64,000 nucleotides of DNA from Hyphomicrobiales bacterium (GCA_021732215.1 JAKFVL010000004.1:62001-126000), one strand, 5' to 3'; shown: positions 42,172-52,516, numbered from the stretch's first letter. The notes: a model not told the origin generated them from the sequence alone. Numbers and translations are program-made.

Positions 42172-42293
42172 CTGAACCTCCTGCTGGATTAAAATCTTCA
42201 CATCAACAACGTGGAGGGTCGCCAAAGGTTCCTTTGGCTTTGTTGGTGATTGCGCTAAATGTGTCGAAGCGATCGAAAGAAGAAAGAACACAA

Positions 42294-42827
42294 ATGACCG
42301 GATCTCACTCCCACGATCATCATGACCACACGCATGGTCACAGCGATGGCCACTCGCATGATGAACGCTGGAAACACGACGGCGTTCGCGTCATCCCCGG
42401 CAACCAGCTGGATCCCAACGTGCCATCGACCCCAGGCATGGATCGCAAGGCGGCGATCAACTTCGCGCGCGTCGGCGCTCAGAAGCTCTGGGCCGGCACC
42501 GTGACGATCAAGGCCGACGCCAAAACCGGCGCGCATCATCACGGCCATCTCGAAAGCATCATTTATGTGGTGAAGGGCAAGGCGCGGATGCGCTGGGGCG
42601 AGACGCTGCAGTTCACCGCCGAAGCAGGGCCCGGCGATTTCATTTTCGTGCCGCCTTACGTGCCGCATCAGGAAATCAATGCGAGCCCCGACGAAGTTCT
42701 GGAGTGCGTGCTGGTGCGCAGCGACGGCGAAGCTGTCGCGGTCAATCTCGATATCGAGCCGGTCGAAAAACCGCAGACCGTGCTGTGGGTCGATCCGATC
42801 CACCGTGACCCTGCAGGGAAGCAATAG
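42294..42827 (+). CDS. Cupin-domain protein with His-rich N-terminus
   Basis: The 177-residue protein opens with a His-rich tail ([20 protein letters not shown]) and then a single cupin barrel. Cupin motif 1 is [19 protein letters not shown] (about residues 82-100), and motif 2 is [16 protein letters not shown]. The metal-binding His/Glu set is present. The His tail could bind Ni, Zn or Cu ions. Enzymatic activity is unassigned; isomerase or dioxygenase types share this fold. Confidence 0.85.
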   Translation: MTGSHSHDHHDHTHGHSDGHSHDERWKHDGVRVIPGNQLDPNVPSTPGMDRKAAINFARVGAQKLWAGTVTIKADAKTGAHHHGHLESIIYVVKGKARMRWGETLQFTAEAGPGDFIFVPPYVPHQEINASPDEVLECVLVRSDGEAVAVNLDIEPVEKPQTVLWVDPIHRDPAGKQ

Positions 42828-43007
42828 CAGGCAAGCCATAAGAGGCTGCCGAACACGTTCCTGTGAGCGGGTTCCACGTCCGGAGGGTATGCCATTCGGA
42901 TGACTAGGCTTTTTTGCAGTGCGACAACCTGACGCTTGAGCGCTGACGAATATTGACAATCGTCAGTCATAGGATGATCTTGGTCGTACAAAGATTGAGG
43001 TCATCCC

Positions 43008-44135
43008 ATGTCCGCTCAACAGCTTTCATTCAACTTTTTCAAAGCCTTAGCTATCTCGAAGGTTCTAGTCCTGTCCGCTGCCATCGGTTTTGCGATCCTG
43101 CTCACCGGCTGTGGCGAGAAGCCCGCCGAGCAGGCTGCTCCCAAGCGTCCGGTGCTGGTTGCCGCCGTGCACTACGAACTGGAAACTCCGGCAAGTTCGT
43201 TCGTCGGAACGATCCGCCCCCGGATCGAAACCGACATCGGTTTCCGGGTTGCCGGCAAGATCGCCAAACGCCTCGTCGAGGTCGGGCAGTCCGTCGATGT
43301 CGGCCAGCCTCTGGCCTTGCTCGATGAGGTCGATCTGAAGTTGCAGGCCGAGCAGGCGGAAGCCGAGCTTCGCGCCGCGAACGGCGTCCTGGTTCAGGCC
43401 GGCGCTGCTGAAGGCCGGGCCAAGGAACTGCGCACCCGCGGCTGGTCCACTGAAGCGCAAATGGATCAGGCGCGCGCCGCCGCCGATGAAGCCCGCGCGC
43501 GGGTCAATCGCGCCGAGCGCTCGGTCGAACTGACAAAGAATTCGCTCTCCTATGCAACGCTGGTCGCCGACAGCAAGGGCGTCGTCACCGCGACGCTGAT
43601 CGATGGCGGTCAGGTGGTGACGGCCGGTCAGCCTGCGATTCGCGTTGCGCGTTCGGGCGAAAAGGAAGCCGTGGTCGCGATCCCGGAAACGCTCGTTGCT
43701 CGTGCCAAAGGCGGCCACGCGACAGTGTCGCTGTGGTCGGAACCGGGCAAGCAATATGTCGCGACGTTGCGTGAAATCGCGCCGCAGGCCGACACCGCGA
43801 CGCGCACGTATCTTGCGAAATTCTCGCTGCCGGGCGCCGGCGATCAGGTTCAGTTCGGCATGACGGCGACGTTGATGCTGACCGGCAGCGCCGACAACCG
43901 CGTCGCGCGGCTGCCGCTCTCGGCGCTCTTCAGCCAGGGCGCTGGCGCATCGCTCTACGTCGTCAACGGCCAGAGTGGCGAGATCGCGCTGAAGCCGGTC
44001 GCCGTGAAGTCCTACGAGGCGCGCGATGTCGTCATCACCGGCGGCGTCGACGAGGGCGACAAGGTTGTCGTGCTCGGCGTGCAGAAGCTCGACCCGGCGC
44101 AAAAGGTCAAAGTGGTATCCGCACTGTCGTTTTGA
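43008..44135 (+). CDS. RND efflux periplasmic adaptor (membrane fusion) lipoprotein
   Basis: The 375-residue protein has a lipoprotein signal with lipobox LLTGC (Cys35). The HlyD/AcrA-type body follows: ETDIGFRVAGKIAKRLVEVG, QSVDVGQPLALLDEVDLKLQ, the coiled-coil hairpin at about 105-175 (EQAEAELRAANG...RAERSVELTKNSL) and the beta-barrel (QVQFGMTATLMLTG). It links the inner-membrane RND pump gene downstream to an outer-membrane channel that is not encoded here. Substrate unknown. Confidence 0.92.
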   Translation: MSAQQLSFNFFKALAISKVLVLSAAIGFAILLTGCGEKPAEQAAPKRPVLVAAVHYELETPASSFVGTIRPRIETDIGFRVAGKIAKRLVEVGQSVDVGQPLALLDEVDLKLQAEQAEAELRAANGVLVQAGAAEGRAKELRTRGWSTEAQMDQARAAADEARARVNRAERSVELTKNSLSYATLVADSKGVVTATLIDGGQVVTAGQPAIRVARSGEKEAVVAIPETLVARAKGGHATVSLWSEPGKQYVATLREIAPQADTATRTYLAKFSLPGAGDQVQFGMTATLMLTGSADNRVARLPLSALFSQGAGASLYVVNGQSGEIALKPVAVKSYEARDVVITGGVDEGDKVVVLGVQKLDPAQKVKVVSALSF

Positions 44136-44142
44136 TGCGCAA

Positions 44143-44306
44143 GGCATGACCCCGAAAAGTGGATACCGGTTTTCGGAAAAGGTCATGCCTCAAAAAGATA
44201 AGGCATGACCCCGAAAAGTGGATACCGGTTTTCGGAAAAGGTCATGCCTCAAAAAGATAAAGCATGACCCCGAAAAGTGGACACCGATTTTCGGAAAAGG
44301 TCATGG
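44143..44306. repeat. Three tandem copies of a 59-bp repeat, each with an internal palindrome
   Basis: Units begin at 44143, 44202 and 44261, exactly 59 bp apart. Each contains GCATGACCCCGAAAAGTGG, then TTTTCGGAAAAGGTCATG, which pair as an inverted repeat. Copies 1 and 2 are nearly identical; copy 3 carries several changes. They fill most of the gap between the adaptor and the RND pump genes. Confidence 0.92.
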
Positions 44307-44383
44307 TTCAATAAAATACGGCACGGATTTCTTCGCCGCGACGATTGCGAAGAATTTTTTCGAACGATGTCACGAGGCTTGCC

Positions 44384-47300
44384 ATGAAGCGCTTCAATCT
44401 CTCGTCCTGGGCTGTGGCTCATCCGACGCTGGTTCTGTTCTTTATCGTGGCGCTCGGCTTCGCGGGCTTCTTCTCCTACCGCAGCCTCGGCCGCGCCGAA
44501 GACCCCGCCTTCACCATCAAGGTCGCCATCGTCACCGCGATCTGGCCGGGAGCGACGGCTGCCGAAATGCAATCGCAAGTCTCCGATCCGATCGAAAAGA
44601 AGCTGCAGGAACTGCCGTATTTCGAAAAGGTGACGACATACAGCAAGTCGGGTTTCGTCGCGCTCAACGTGACGTTCCGCGACAACACGCCCGGGCGCGA
44701 GATTCCGCAACTGTTCTATCAGTTGCGCAAGAAGCTGACCGATATCCGCTCCGAACTGCCGTCGAACCTGATCGGCCCCAACATCAACGATGAGTACGGC
44801 GACGTTGATTCCATCCTCTATATGATGACGGCCGAAGGCGCCGATTATGCGCAGATGAAGAAGGTCGCCGAGGGTCTGCGCCAGCGTCTGCTGAAAGTGC
44901 CGAACGTCACCAAGGTCAATCTGTACGGCTTGCAGGACCAGAAAATTTTCGTCGAGTTCTCGCACGCCAAGCTGGCCACGCTCGGCATCACGCCGCAAGC
45001 GCTGTTCGATTCGCTCGCCAAGCAGAACGCCATCACGCCAGCCGGCACGGTGGAAACATCGTCGCAGCGCGTGCCGCTGCGCGTCACCGGTGCGCTCGAC
45101 GGCGTCAAGGCCGTGGCCGAAACGCCGGTCGAGAGCAATGGTCGCGTGTTTCGCCTGGGCGACATTGCGACCGTGACGCCGGGTTTTGAAGATCCGTCGG
45201 ATTATCAGGTTCGGCAGCGTGGGCAGGCCGCGCTCGGCGTCGGCGTAGTCATGGCTAAGGGCGCCAACCTGCTCGACCTCGGCAAATCCGTGGAAAAGGC
45301 GACTGGCGAATTCATGGCCGCCGTCCCGCAGGGCTTCAACATCGAACTGGTCGCCGATCAGCCCAAGGTGGTCGATCATGCGGTCAGCGAGTTCGTGCGC
45401 TCCTTCCTCGAGGCGCTGGCGATCGTGCTGTTCGTCAGTTTCGTCGCGCTCGGCTGGCGCACCGGCATCGTGGTCGCGCTGTCGGTGCCGCTGGTGCTCG
45501 CTATCGTGTTCGTGGTGATGAGCGCCATGAGCATCGACCTGCATCGCATCACGCTCGGCGCGCTGATTATCGCGCTCGGGCTGCTGGTCGACGACGCGAT
45601 CATCGCCGTCGAGATGATGGTGGTGAAGATGGAGCAGGGCTGGGATCGCGTCAAAGCCGCGTCCTTTGCGTGGGAGTCCACCGCATTCCCGATGCTCACC
45701 GGCACGCTCGTCACCGCCGCGGGTTTCCTCCCGATCGGTTTCGCGAACTCGTCGGTCGGCGAATACACCGGCAGTATCTTCTGGGTGGTGGCGCTGGCGC
45801 TGGTCGCATCGTGGGTCGTGGCGGTCATCTTCACTCCGTATCTCGGCGTGAAGTTTCTGCCCGATCTTGCCGCCAAGCACGGTGTCAATCACGATCCGCA
45901 CGCGATCTATGAAACGCGCATGTATCGCGGCTTGCGCTCGGTGATCCAGTGGTGCGTCAAGCATCGCGTCATCACGGTAGTGGCGACGGTCGCTGTCTTC
46001 CTGGCGTCGATCGCGGCCTTTGGCCGGGTGCAGCAGCAGTTCTTCCCGCTGTCGGAACGGCCTGAGCTTTTCTTTCAGCTGCGCATGCCGGAAGGCACGG
46101 CGTTCAACGTCACCAAGGCGACCGCGGTGAAAGCCGAGGAGTTGCTGAAGGACGACAAGGATATCTCGACCTACACCACCTATATCGGTCAGGGCTCGCC
46201 GCGCTTCTGGCTCGGCCTGAATCCGCAACTGCCGAACGAGTCCTTTGCCGAGATCGTTATCGTCTCGAAGGATGTCGAAGCGCGCGAGCGGATCAAGGCG
46301 CGGCTGGAGAAGGCGGTTTCCGAGGGGCAGCTCTCGGAGGCACGTGTGCGCGTCGATCGCTTCAACTTCGGTCCGCCGGTCGGCTTCCCGGTTCAGTTCC
46401 GCGTCGTCGGTCCGGATACCGGTACCGTGCGCGACATCGCCTACAGGGTGCGCGACGTGATGCGCGAGAACAAGAACACGATCGATCCGCATCTCGACTG
46501 GAACGAGATGACGCCATTCCTCAAGCTGGTCGTCGATCAGGACCGCGCCCGCGCGCTGGGTCTGACGCCGCAGGACGTGTCGCAATCGCTGGCGCTGCTG
46601 ATCAACGGCACCACGGTCACCACCGTGCGCGACGGTATCGAGAGGGTCGGCGTGGTGGCGCGTGCGATTTCGTCCGAGCGGCTCGCGCTCGGGCAGGTCG
46701 GCGACCTCACCGTGACATCGCGCAACGGCATCGCCGTGCCGTTGTCGCAGATCGCCAGGATCGAATATTCCCACGAGGAGCCGATCTTGTGGCGGCGTAA
46801 CCGCGACATGTCGATCACGGTGCGCTCGGACGTGGCCGACGGCGTACAGCCGCCGGACGTGACTGCTGCGATCTGGCCGAAGCTGCAAGGCATCCGCGAC
46901 AGCCTCGAGCCGGCTTACAGGGTCGAGATCGGCGGCGCGGTCGAGGAATCGCAGAAGGGCAATGCCTCGATCCTGGCGCTGTTTCCGCTGATGGTTATCC
47001 TGATGCTGACGCTGCTGATGATCCAGCTGCAGAGTTTCTCGCGGCTGCTGCTGGTGTTTCTCACAGCACCGCTCGGCATCGTCGGCGCGTCGCTCGCGCT
47101 CAACATTACCAACCAGCCGTTCGGCTTCGTGGCGCTGCTGGGATTGATCGCGCTGGCCGGCATGATCATGCGCAACACCGTCATTCTGGTCGATCAGATC
47201 GAGACCGATGTGGCCCATGGCCTGACCCGGCGCGAGGCGATCGTCGAGGCGACAGTCCGTCGCGCCCGGCCGGTGATTCTGACGGCGCTGGCCGCCATTC

Positions 47301-47524
47301 TGGCCATGGTTCCGCTCAGCCGCTCGGCGTTCTGGGGACCGATGGCGATCACCATCATGGGCGGGTTGTTCGTCGCAACCTTCCTCACATTGCTGTTTTT
47401 GCCGGGTCTATATGCCTTGTGGTTCCGCAAATCGCTTGACGAACGCGGGCCGGGAGAGAACGCTACCCCGGTGTCGCACCAAGACGACGACTCGCAGCCG
47501 CAGCTCCAGCTGGCTGCGGAATAA
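44384..47524 (+). CDS. RND-family efflux pump, inner-membrane permease
   Basis: The 1046-residue protein has the two-fold RND layout: TM1, a large periplasmic loop, TMs 2-7, a second loop, and TMs 8-12. Membrane proton-relay motifs are present: GLLVDDAIIAVEMM in TM4 and the TM10 segment around GMIMRNTVILVDQIETD. The start (MKRFNLSSWAVAHPTLVLFF) is typical of the AcrB/NolG-like group in this lineage. The ATG at 44384 was preferred over an upstream TTG. It acts with the lipoprotein adaptor 5' of it; the following TetR gene is probably its repressor. Confidence 0.93.
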   Translation: MKRFNLSSWAVAHPTLVLFFIVALGFAGFFSYRSLGRAEDPAFTIKVAIVTAIWPGATAAEMQSQVSDPIEKKLQELPYFEKVTTYSKSGFVALNVTFRDNTPGREIPQLFYQLRKKLTDIRSELPSNLIGPNINDEYGDVDSILYMMTAEGADYAQMKKVAEGLRQRLLKVPNVTKVNLYGLQDQKIFVEFSHAKLATLGITPQALFDSLAKQNAITPAGTVETSSQRVPLRVTGALDGVKAVAETPVESNGRVFRLGDIATVTPGFEDPSDYQVRQRGQAALGVGVVMAKGANLLDLGKSVEKATGEFMAAVPQGFNIELVADQPKVVDHAVSEFVRSFLEALAIVLFVSFVALGWRTGIVVALSVPLVLAIVFVVMSAMSIDLHRITLGALIIALGLLVDDAIIAVEMMVVKMEQGWDRVKAASFAWESTAFPMLTGTLVTAAGFLPIGFANSSVGEYTGSIFWVVALALVASWVVAVIFTPYLGVKFLPDLAAKHGVNHDPHAIYETRMYRGLRSVIQWCVKHRVITVVATVAVFLASIAAFGRVQQQFFPLSERPELFFQLRMPEGTAFNVTKATAVKAEELLKDDKDISTYTTYIGQGSPRFWLGLNPQLPNESFAEIVIVSKDVEARERIKARLEKAVSEGQLSEARVRVDRFNFGPPVGFPVQFRVVGPDTGTVRDIAYRVRDVMRENKNTIDPHLDWNEMTPFLKLVVDQDRARALGLTPQDVSQSLALLINGTTVTTVRDGIERVGVVARAISSERLALGQVGDLTVTSRNGIAVPLSQIARIEYSHEEPILWRRNRDMSITVRSDVADGVQPPDVTAAIWPKLQGIRDSLEPAYRVEIGGAVEESQKGNASILALFPLMVILMLTLLMIQLQSFSRLLLVFLTAPLGIVGASLALNITNQPFGFVALLGLIALAGMIMRNTVILVDQIETDVAHGLTRREAIVEATVRRARPVILTALAAILAMVPLSRSAFWGPMAITIMGGLFVATFLTLLFLPGLYALWFRKSLDERGPGENATPVSHQDDDSQPQLQLAAE

Positions 47525-47553
47525 AGTTATCTGGAAACACGGACTTGATCTCG

Positions 47554-48150
47554 ATGTCGCTTGTTGCTGAAAATACCGAAGCCGATACCCGCGGCCGGAT
47601 TCTGGTCGTCGCCGAGCGGCTGTTCCGCGAAATCGGCTACCAGAAGACCACCGTTGCGGATATCGCCAAAATCCTGCGGATGAGTCCGGCCAACGTCTAT
47701 CGCTTCTTCGATTCCAAGAAGGCGATCCACGAGGGCGTGGCGCGCCGGCTGATGGGCGAAGTTGAGGAAGCCGCGCACGCCATCGCCGAAGGACCGGCCA
47801 ACGCTTCCGACAAGCTCTACATGCTGCTCGCCACCGTCCATCGCATGAACAGCGAACGCTATGTCGGCGATGCGAAGCTGCACGAAATGGTGCGCATCGC
47901 CATGGACGAGGACTGGGACGTCTGCACCGCCCATATCGAGCGCATCGGAGAAATCGTGGCGGGGATCATCGCTCAGGGGATGGACAGCGGCGAGTTTACC
48001 CGTGCCGACGTGGAGACGACCGCGCGCTGCGTCTTCACCGGGATGCTGCGATTTTTCCATCCGCAGATGATCGCCGAGTGCGCCAACAAGCCGGGGCCGA
48101 CGCTGGACCAGATGATCGACTTTCTGATCGGCGCGATCTCGAAAAAATAA
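47554..48150 (+). CDS. TetR-family transcriptional regulator
   Basis: The 198-residue protein has the TetR helix-turn-helix near the N-terminus: RILVVAERLFREIGYQKTTV, ADIAKILRMSPANVYRFFDS, KKAIHEGVARRLM. The C-terminal helical domain would bind the inducer. It starts 29 bp after the RND pump gene and probably controls the pump operon. The ATG at 47554 is preferred; a TTG three codons earlier is possible. Confidence 0.9.
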   Translation: MSLVAENTEADTRGRILVVAERLFREIGYQKTTVADIAKILRMSPANVYRFFDSKKAIHEGVARRLMGEVEEAAHAIAEGPANASDKLYMLLATVHRMNSERYVGDAKLHEMVRIAMDEDWDVCTAHIERIGEIVAGIIAQGMDSGEFTRADVETTARCVFTGMLRFFHPQMIAECANKPGPTLDQMIDFLIGAISKK

Positions 48151-48162
48151 ACGGAACCGCAA

Positions 48163-48798
48163 ATGAACGTGACGCCTGCCGACAACATCCATTTCTACGA
48201 GCCGTCCAGCGGCCACGGTCTGAAGCATGATCCGTTCAACGCCATCGTCGGGCCGCGCCCGATCGGCTGGGTCGCGTCGCGTGGCGCAAAAGGTAACGTC
48301 AACCTCGCGCCCTACAGCTTTTTCAACGCCTTCAACTACCGGCCGCCGATCATCGGCTTCGCCACGGTCGGCTCCAGGAAAGATACGCTGCGCAACATCG
48401 AGGAGACTGGCGAGTTCACCTGGAATCTGGCGACCAGACACATCGCAGAGCACATGAACAAGACGGCTGCGCATGTGCCGCCCGATGTCAACGAATTCGA
48501 CATTTCCGGGCTGACGCCGGTGCCGAGCCGGATCGTCAAACCGCCCCGGGTCGGTGAGAGCCTGGCGTCGTTCGAATGCAAGGTATCGCAGATCGTTCAA
48601 CTTCAGGGCGCGGACGGTACGAAGGTGCCGACTTGGGTAGTGTTCGGCGAGGTCGTTGCGGTGTATATCGATAAGACCGTGATTAAGGACGGCGTGTACC
48701 AGACGGCTGAGGCGCGCCCGATCCTGCGGGCGGGGCGGCTGGGCGACTATGTGGAAATCCGCCCCGACATGATGTTCGAGATGGTGCGTCCGGACTGA
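48163..48798 (+). CDS. Flavin reductase-like domain protein
   Basis: The 211-residue FMN-binding split-barrel protein shows DPFNAIVGPRPIGWVASRGA, GNVNLAPYSFFNAFNYRPPI and KDTLRNIEETGEFTWNLATR, which are signatures of the flavin-reductase-like family. Members reduce flavins or act on aromatic substrates with a partner. It follows TetR by 12 bp and may be in the same transcript. Specific reaction unknown. Confidence 0.87.
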   Translation: MNVTPADNIHFYEPSSGHGLKHDPFNAIVGPRPIGWVASRGAKGNVNLAPYSFFNAFNYRPPIIGFATVGSRKDTLRNIEETGEFTWNLATRHIAEHMNKTAAHVPPDVNEFDISGLTPVPSRIVKPPRVGESLASFECKVSQIVQLQGADGTKVPTWVVFGEVVAVYIDKTVIKDGVYQTAEARPILRAGRLGDYVEIRPDMMFEMVRPD

Positions 48799-48962
48799 TT
48801 TCATCCGATCTGGATTGCGTCGGAATTCTACAATTTTAGGTGTTCTGTTGCGTGCGTGGGAACCCGAAACCTGCGCAAGATGTTGACGCGCGTGCAGGCG
48901 AGATTCCCCGGCTTCGCCGACGATCGCATCACTGACCTGTTTCAAGAACCGGAGATATCGCC

Positions 48963-51233
48963 ATGACGTCGTTCTCGCTGCGTCGCGACCTTCTGTCCCG
49001 TCCCATTCTGTCGTGGGCGCGCAAGGCGATGCCCGCGATGTCGGACACCGAGCGCGAGGCGCTCGAAGCCGGCGATGTGTGGTGGGACGCCGACCTGTTC
49101 ACCGGCAGCCCGGATTGGGATAAACTGCTGGCTTATCCGCAGGCGACGCTGACGCCGGAGGAACACGCCTTCCTCAACGGCCCGGTCGATGAGCTTTGCG
49201 CGATGCTCGACGACTGGAAGATCAACTGGGAATGGCGCGATCTGCCGCCCGAAGTCTGGGATTTCATCAAGACAAAGCGCTTCTTCGGCATGATCATCCC
49301 GAAGGAGTATGGCGGGCTCGGCTTCTCGCCTTATGCGCATTCCGAAGTGGTGCGGAAGATTTCCTCGCGCTCCGCGACCGCCGCCGTCACCGTGATGGTG
49401 CCGAATTCGCTCGGACCCGGCGAGCTTCTGATGCGCTTCGGCACCAAGCAGCAGCAGGATCGCTGGCTGCCGCGTCTCGCCGACGGCCGCGACATTCCGT
49501 GCTTCGGCCTGACCAGCCCCGAAGCTGGCTCCGACGCCGCGTCGATGATCGACACCGGCATCATCTGCAAAGGCCAGTTCGAAGGCCGCGAGGTGATCGG
49601 GCTCAGGCTCAACTGGCACAAGCGCTACATCACGCTCGGACCGGTGGCTACGCTGCTGGGTCTTGCGTTCAAGGCCTACGATCCGGATCGCTTGATCGGC
49701 AATAAAGAAGACCTCGGTATCACCGTGGCGCTGATCCCGACCGACATGCCGGGCGTCGAGATCGGCCGCCGCCATCTGCCGGCGATGCAGGTGTTTCAGA
49801 ACGGCCCGAACAAGGGCCACGATGTCTTCATTCCGATGGATTACATCATCGGCGGTGAGGCACGGATCGGCCAGGGCTGGAAGATGTTGATGACGGCGCT
49901 GGCGGCAGGGCGCGGCATTTCGCTGCCGTCGCTGTCTGCGGCCGGTGCGGCCTTCGCGGCGCGCACCACGGGCGCTTATGCGCGCATTCGCCAGCAATTC
50001 AACATTCCGATCGCGAGGTTCGAAGGCATCGAGGAGCCGCTCGCCCGTATCGTCGGCACCGCCTACATGATCGACGCCGCGCGGCGTCTCACCTGCTCGG
50101 CGCTCAATCAGGGTCATCATCCGGCGGTGATCTCCGGCATCATGAAGCTGCACGCCACCGAGCGCATGCGCACGGCAGTCGATGATGCGATGGACATTCA
50201 TGCCGGCAAGGCCGTGATCGACGGGCCGCAGAACTATCTCGGTCATCTGTATCGCGCGATCCCCGTCGCGATCACGGTGGAAGGCGCGAATATCCTGACG
50301 CGCAATCTCATTGTGTTCGGGCAGGGCGCGATCCGCGCGCATCCCTACATGCTGGAAGAGCTGAATGCGATCGGCGATCCGGACAAGGCCCGCGGGCTCG
50401 ACGCTTTCGACAAGGTGTTCTGGAAGCACGCCGGCCACGCCGTCAAGAACCTGTTCACGGCTTGGGGGCGAACCTGGTCCCGCGGCGCATTCGCGCCTGC
50501 GCCGGATGCGGGCGTTGCCACCCGCTACTATCGCAAGCTGTCGCGCTATTCGGTGGCCTTTGCGCTGTGCTCCGATATGGCCCTGCTGACGCTTGGCGGT
50601 GCGCTCAAGCGCAAGGAAATGCTCTCGGCGCGGTTCGGCGATATTCTCTCCGAACTTTATCTGCTCTCTGCCGTGCTCAAGCGCTGGCAGGACGAGGGGC
50701 GGCAGGAGGCGGATTTCGCGGCGGTACAATGGTGCATGTCGAATGGCGCGCGCATCATCGACCAGCGGTTCTGCGAAATCCTTGCCAATCTGCCGAACCG
50801 CTTTGTTGCGGCGATGCTGAAATTCATCGTGCAGCCGTTCGGTGCGAGGGTTCTTGGTCCGTCTGACGACATCGTGCATCGCTGCGCGCAGATCGCACTG
50901 GAGCCAGGTGCGGCGCGCGATCGCCTGACGTCGGGACTCGCGCAGGTCGATGACGACTTTGGCGTTGCCCGGCTTGAACGGGCGTTCGTGCTGGTGACCG
51001 GCGTCGAGGACGTCGAGCGCAAGATGAAGGCAGCGCGGGTGCGCAACTGGCGCGAGGCCGTGAAAGCTGGCGTCATCACGGCGGCGGAAGGCGATCGCAT
51101 GCAGGTTGCGGATGATGCCGTCGCCAAGGTGATTGCGGTTGACGACTTCGCGCCCGAAGCGCTATCGCCGATCTACCGCAAGCGAGAGCAGCGATTCCCG
51201 CAGGAGGTCAGCCCGACCCGGGCCGCAAGCTGA
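48963..51233 (+). CDS. Acyl-CoA dehydrogenase, FadE type
   Basis: The 756-residue protein is much longer than ordinary acyl-CoA dehydrogenases, as in FadE. The catalytic core spans about 85-480: FGMIIPKEYGGLGFSPYAHS, CFGLTSPEAGSDAASMIDTG and QNYLGHLYRAIPVAITVEGA, the last near the catalytic Glu zone. A C-terminal DUF1974-like extension follows. It performs the first oxidation of fatty acyl-CoA in beta-oxidation. The stop overlaps the thiolase ATG by one base, giving a coupled operon. Confidence 0.9.
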   Translation: MTSFSLRRDLLSRPILSWARKAMPAMSDTEREALEAGDVWWDADLFTGSPDWDKLLAYPQATLTPEEHAFLNGPVDELCAMLDDWKINWEWRDLPPEVWDFIKTKRFFGMIIPKEYGGLGFSPYAHSEVVRKISSRSATAAVTVMVPNSLGPGELLMRFGTKQQQDRWLPRLADGRDIPCFGLTSPEAGSDAASMIDTGIICKGQFEGREVIGLRLNWHKRYITLGPVATLLGLAFKAYDPDRLIGNKEDLGITVALIPTDMPGVEIGRRHLPAMQVFQNGPNKGHDVFIPMDYIIGGEARIGQGWKMLMTALAAGRGISLPSLSAAGAAFAARTTGAYARIRQQFNIPIARFEGIEEPLARIVGTAYMIDAARRLTCSALNQGHHPAVISGIMKLHATERMRTAVDDAMDIHAGKAVIDGPQNYLGHLYRAIPVAITVEGANILTRNLIVFGQGAIRAHPYMLEELNAIGDPDKARGLDAFDKVFWKHAGHAVKNLFTAWGRTWSRGAFAPAPDAGVATRYYRKLSRYSVAFALCSDMALLTLGGALKRKEMLSARFGDILSELYLLSAVLKRWQDEGRQEADFAAVQWCMSNGARIIDQRFCEILANLPNRFVAAMLKFIVQPFGARVLGPSDDIVHRCAQIALEPGAARDRLTSGLAQVDDDFGVARLERAFVLVTGVEDVERKMKAARVRNWREAVKAGVITAAEGDRMQVADDAVAKVIAVDDFAPEALSPIYRKREQRFPQEVSPTRAAS

Positions 51234-52516
51234 TGGCGCGACCTGTCTACATCATCGACGGCAGCCGGACTCCGTTTCTGAAGGCGCGCAACGGACCGGG
51301 CCCGTTCACGCCGGTCGATCTTGCCGTGCAATGCGGGCGGCCGCTCTTGGCGCGGCAGCCGTTTCCGGCCAATGCTTTCGATCAGGTCATCCTCGGCTGC
51401 GTCAACGTCATTGCCGACGAGATGAATCCAGCGCGTGTCGCAGCACTTCGGCTCGGCATGGGCGAGGCGATGGTGGCGTTCACTGTGCAGATCAACTGCG
51501 GCTCCGGCATGCAGTCGATCGATACGGCGTATCGCTATATCCGCGAGGGCCATGCCGACATGATCCTTGCCGGTGGCGCCGAGGCGTTAAGTTACGCGCC
51601 GCTGGTCTGGCCGCAACAGGGCGTGCGCTGGTTCGCCGGCATGGCGACGGCAAAGGGCATCGGCGGCAAGATTGCAGCGGCGCTGCGGATTCGCCCCTCA
51701 TATCTCAAGCCGATTATCGGGCTGGAGCGCGGGCTGACCGATCCGATCACCGACCTCAACATGGGGCAGACCGCCGAAGTCGTCGCGCATCTGTTTGGCG
51801 TGACGCGGCGGCAGGCGGATGCCTACGCCACCGAAAGCCACAAGCGCCTTGCGAAGGCGCAGCAGGAAGGCTGGCTCAAGGGCGAGGTCGAAACCGCATT
51901 CGGCCGCGACGGAAAAGTCTACGATCACGACGACGGCGTGCGCCCGGACTCCAGTGTCGAGCAACTGGCCAAGCTCAAGCCTGTGTTCGAACGACCGTGG
52001 GGCAAGGTCACGGCGGGCAACTCGTCGCAGATCACCGACGGCGCGTGCTGGACCATCGTCGCCTCCGAAGAGGCCGTGCAGAAGTATGGCCTGACACCGA
52101 AGGCCGAGATCATCGACAGCCAGTGGTCCGCGCTCGATCCGTCGATCATGGGCTTGGGTCCGGTGCTGTGTTCGACGGAATTGCTCAAGCGCAATCACCT
52201 GACATTGCAGGACGTTCAGACCTGGGAGCTGAACGAGGCGTTCGCGCCTCAGGTGTTGGGCTGCCTTGCCGCATGGAACGACGACAGGTTCTGCCGTGAG
52301 GTGCTGGGTCTCGACGGCGCGGCTGGTGTGATCGAGCATGAGCGGCTCAACGTGGACGGCGGCGCGATCAGCCTCGGCCATCCGGTCGGAACCAGCGGCA
52401 ACCGCATCGTGCTGCATCTGGTCAACGCCATGAAGCGGCTCGGCACCAGGCGCGGCATCGCCACCGAATGCATCGGCGGCGGGCTTGGCGGCGCCATGCT
52501 GATCGAGACGGTGTGA
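51233..52516 (+). CDS. Acetyl-CoA C-acyltransferase (thiolase, FadA/FadI type)
   Basis: The 427-residue thiolase has the nucleophilic Cys in INCGSGMQSIDTAYRYI, the QITDGACWTIVAS region, the His-bearing ELNEAFAPQVLG and GGAISLGHPVGTSGNRIVLH, and the C-terminal Cys motif ECIGGGLGGAMLIE. It cleaves 3-ketoacyl-CoA to acetyl-CoA and a shortened acyl-CoA. Located between the FadE and FadB type genes in a beta-oxidation operon. Confidence 0.93.
   Translation: MARPVYIIDGSRTPFLKARNGPGPFTPVDLAVQCGRPLLARQPFPANAFDQVILGCVNVIADEMNPARVAALRLGMGEAMVAFTVQINCGSGMQSIDTAYRYIREGHADMILAGGAEALSYAPLVWPQQGVRWFAGMATAKGIGGKIAAALRIRPSYLKPIIGLERGLTDPITDLNMGQTAEVVAHLFGVTRRQADAYATESHKRLAKAQQEGWLKGEVETAFGRDGKVYDHDDGVRPDSSVEQLAKLKPVFERPWGKVTAGNSSQITDGACWTIVASEEAVQKYGLTPKAEIIDSQWSALDPSIMGLGPVLCSTELLKRNHLTLQDVQTWELNEAFAPQVLGCLAAWNDDRFCREVLGLDGAAGVIEHERLNVDGGAISLGHPVGTSGNRIVLHLVNAMKRLGTRRGIATECIGGGLGGAMLIETV

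Noticed and set aside
44249-47218. A very long open frame opposite the RND pump gene (989 codons)
   Set aside because: It is rich in His, Arg, Asp and Gln, has no family features and lies exactly antisense to a clear RND permease; high GC content keeps such frames open.
48942-50879. A 645-codon open frame opposite the acyl-CoA dehydrogenase gene
   Set aside because: It has the biased composition of an antisense shadow and no recognisable motif; the plus-strand gene is unambiguous.
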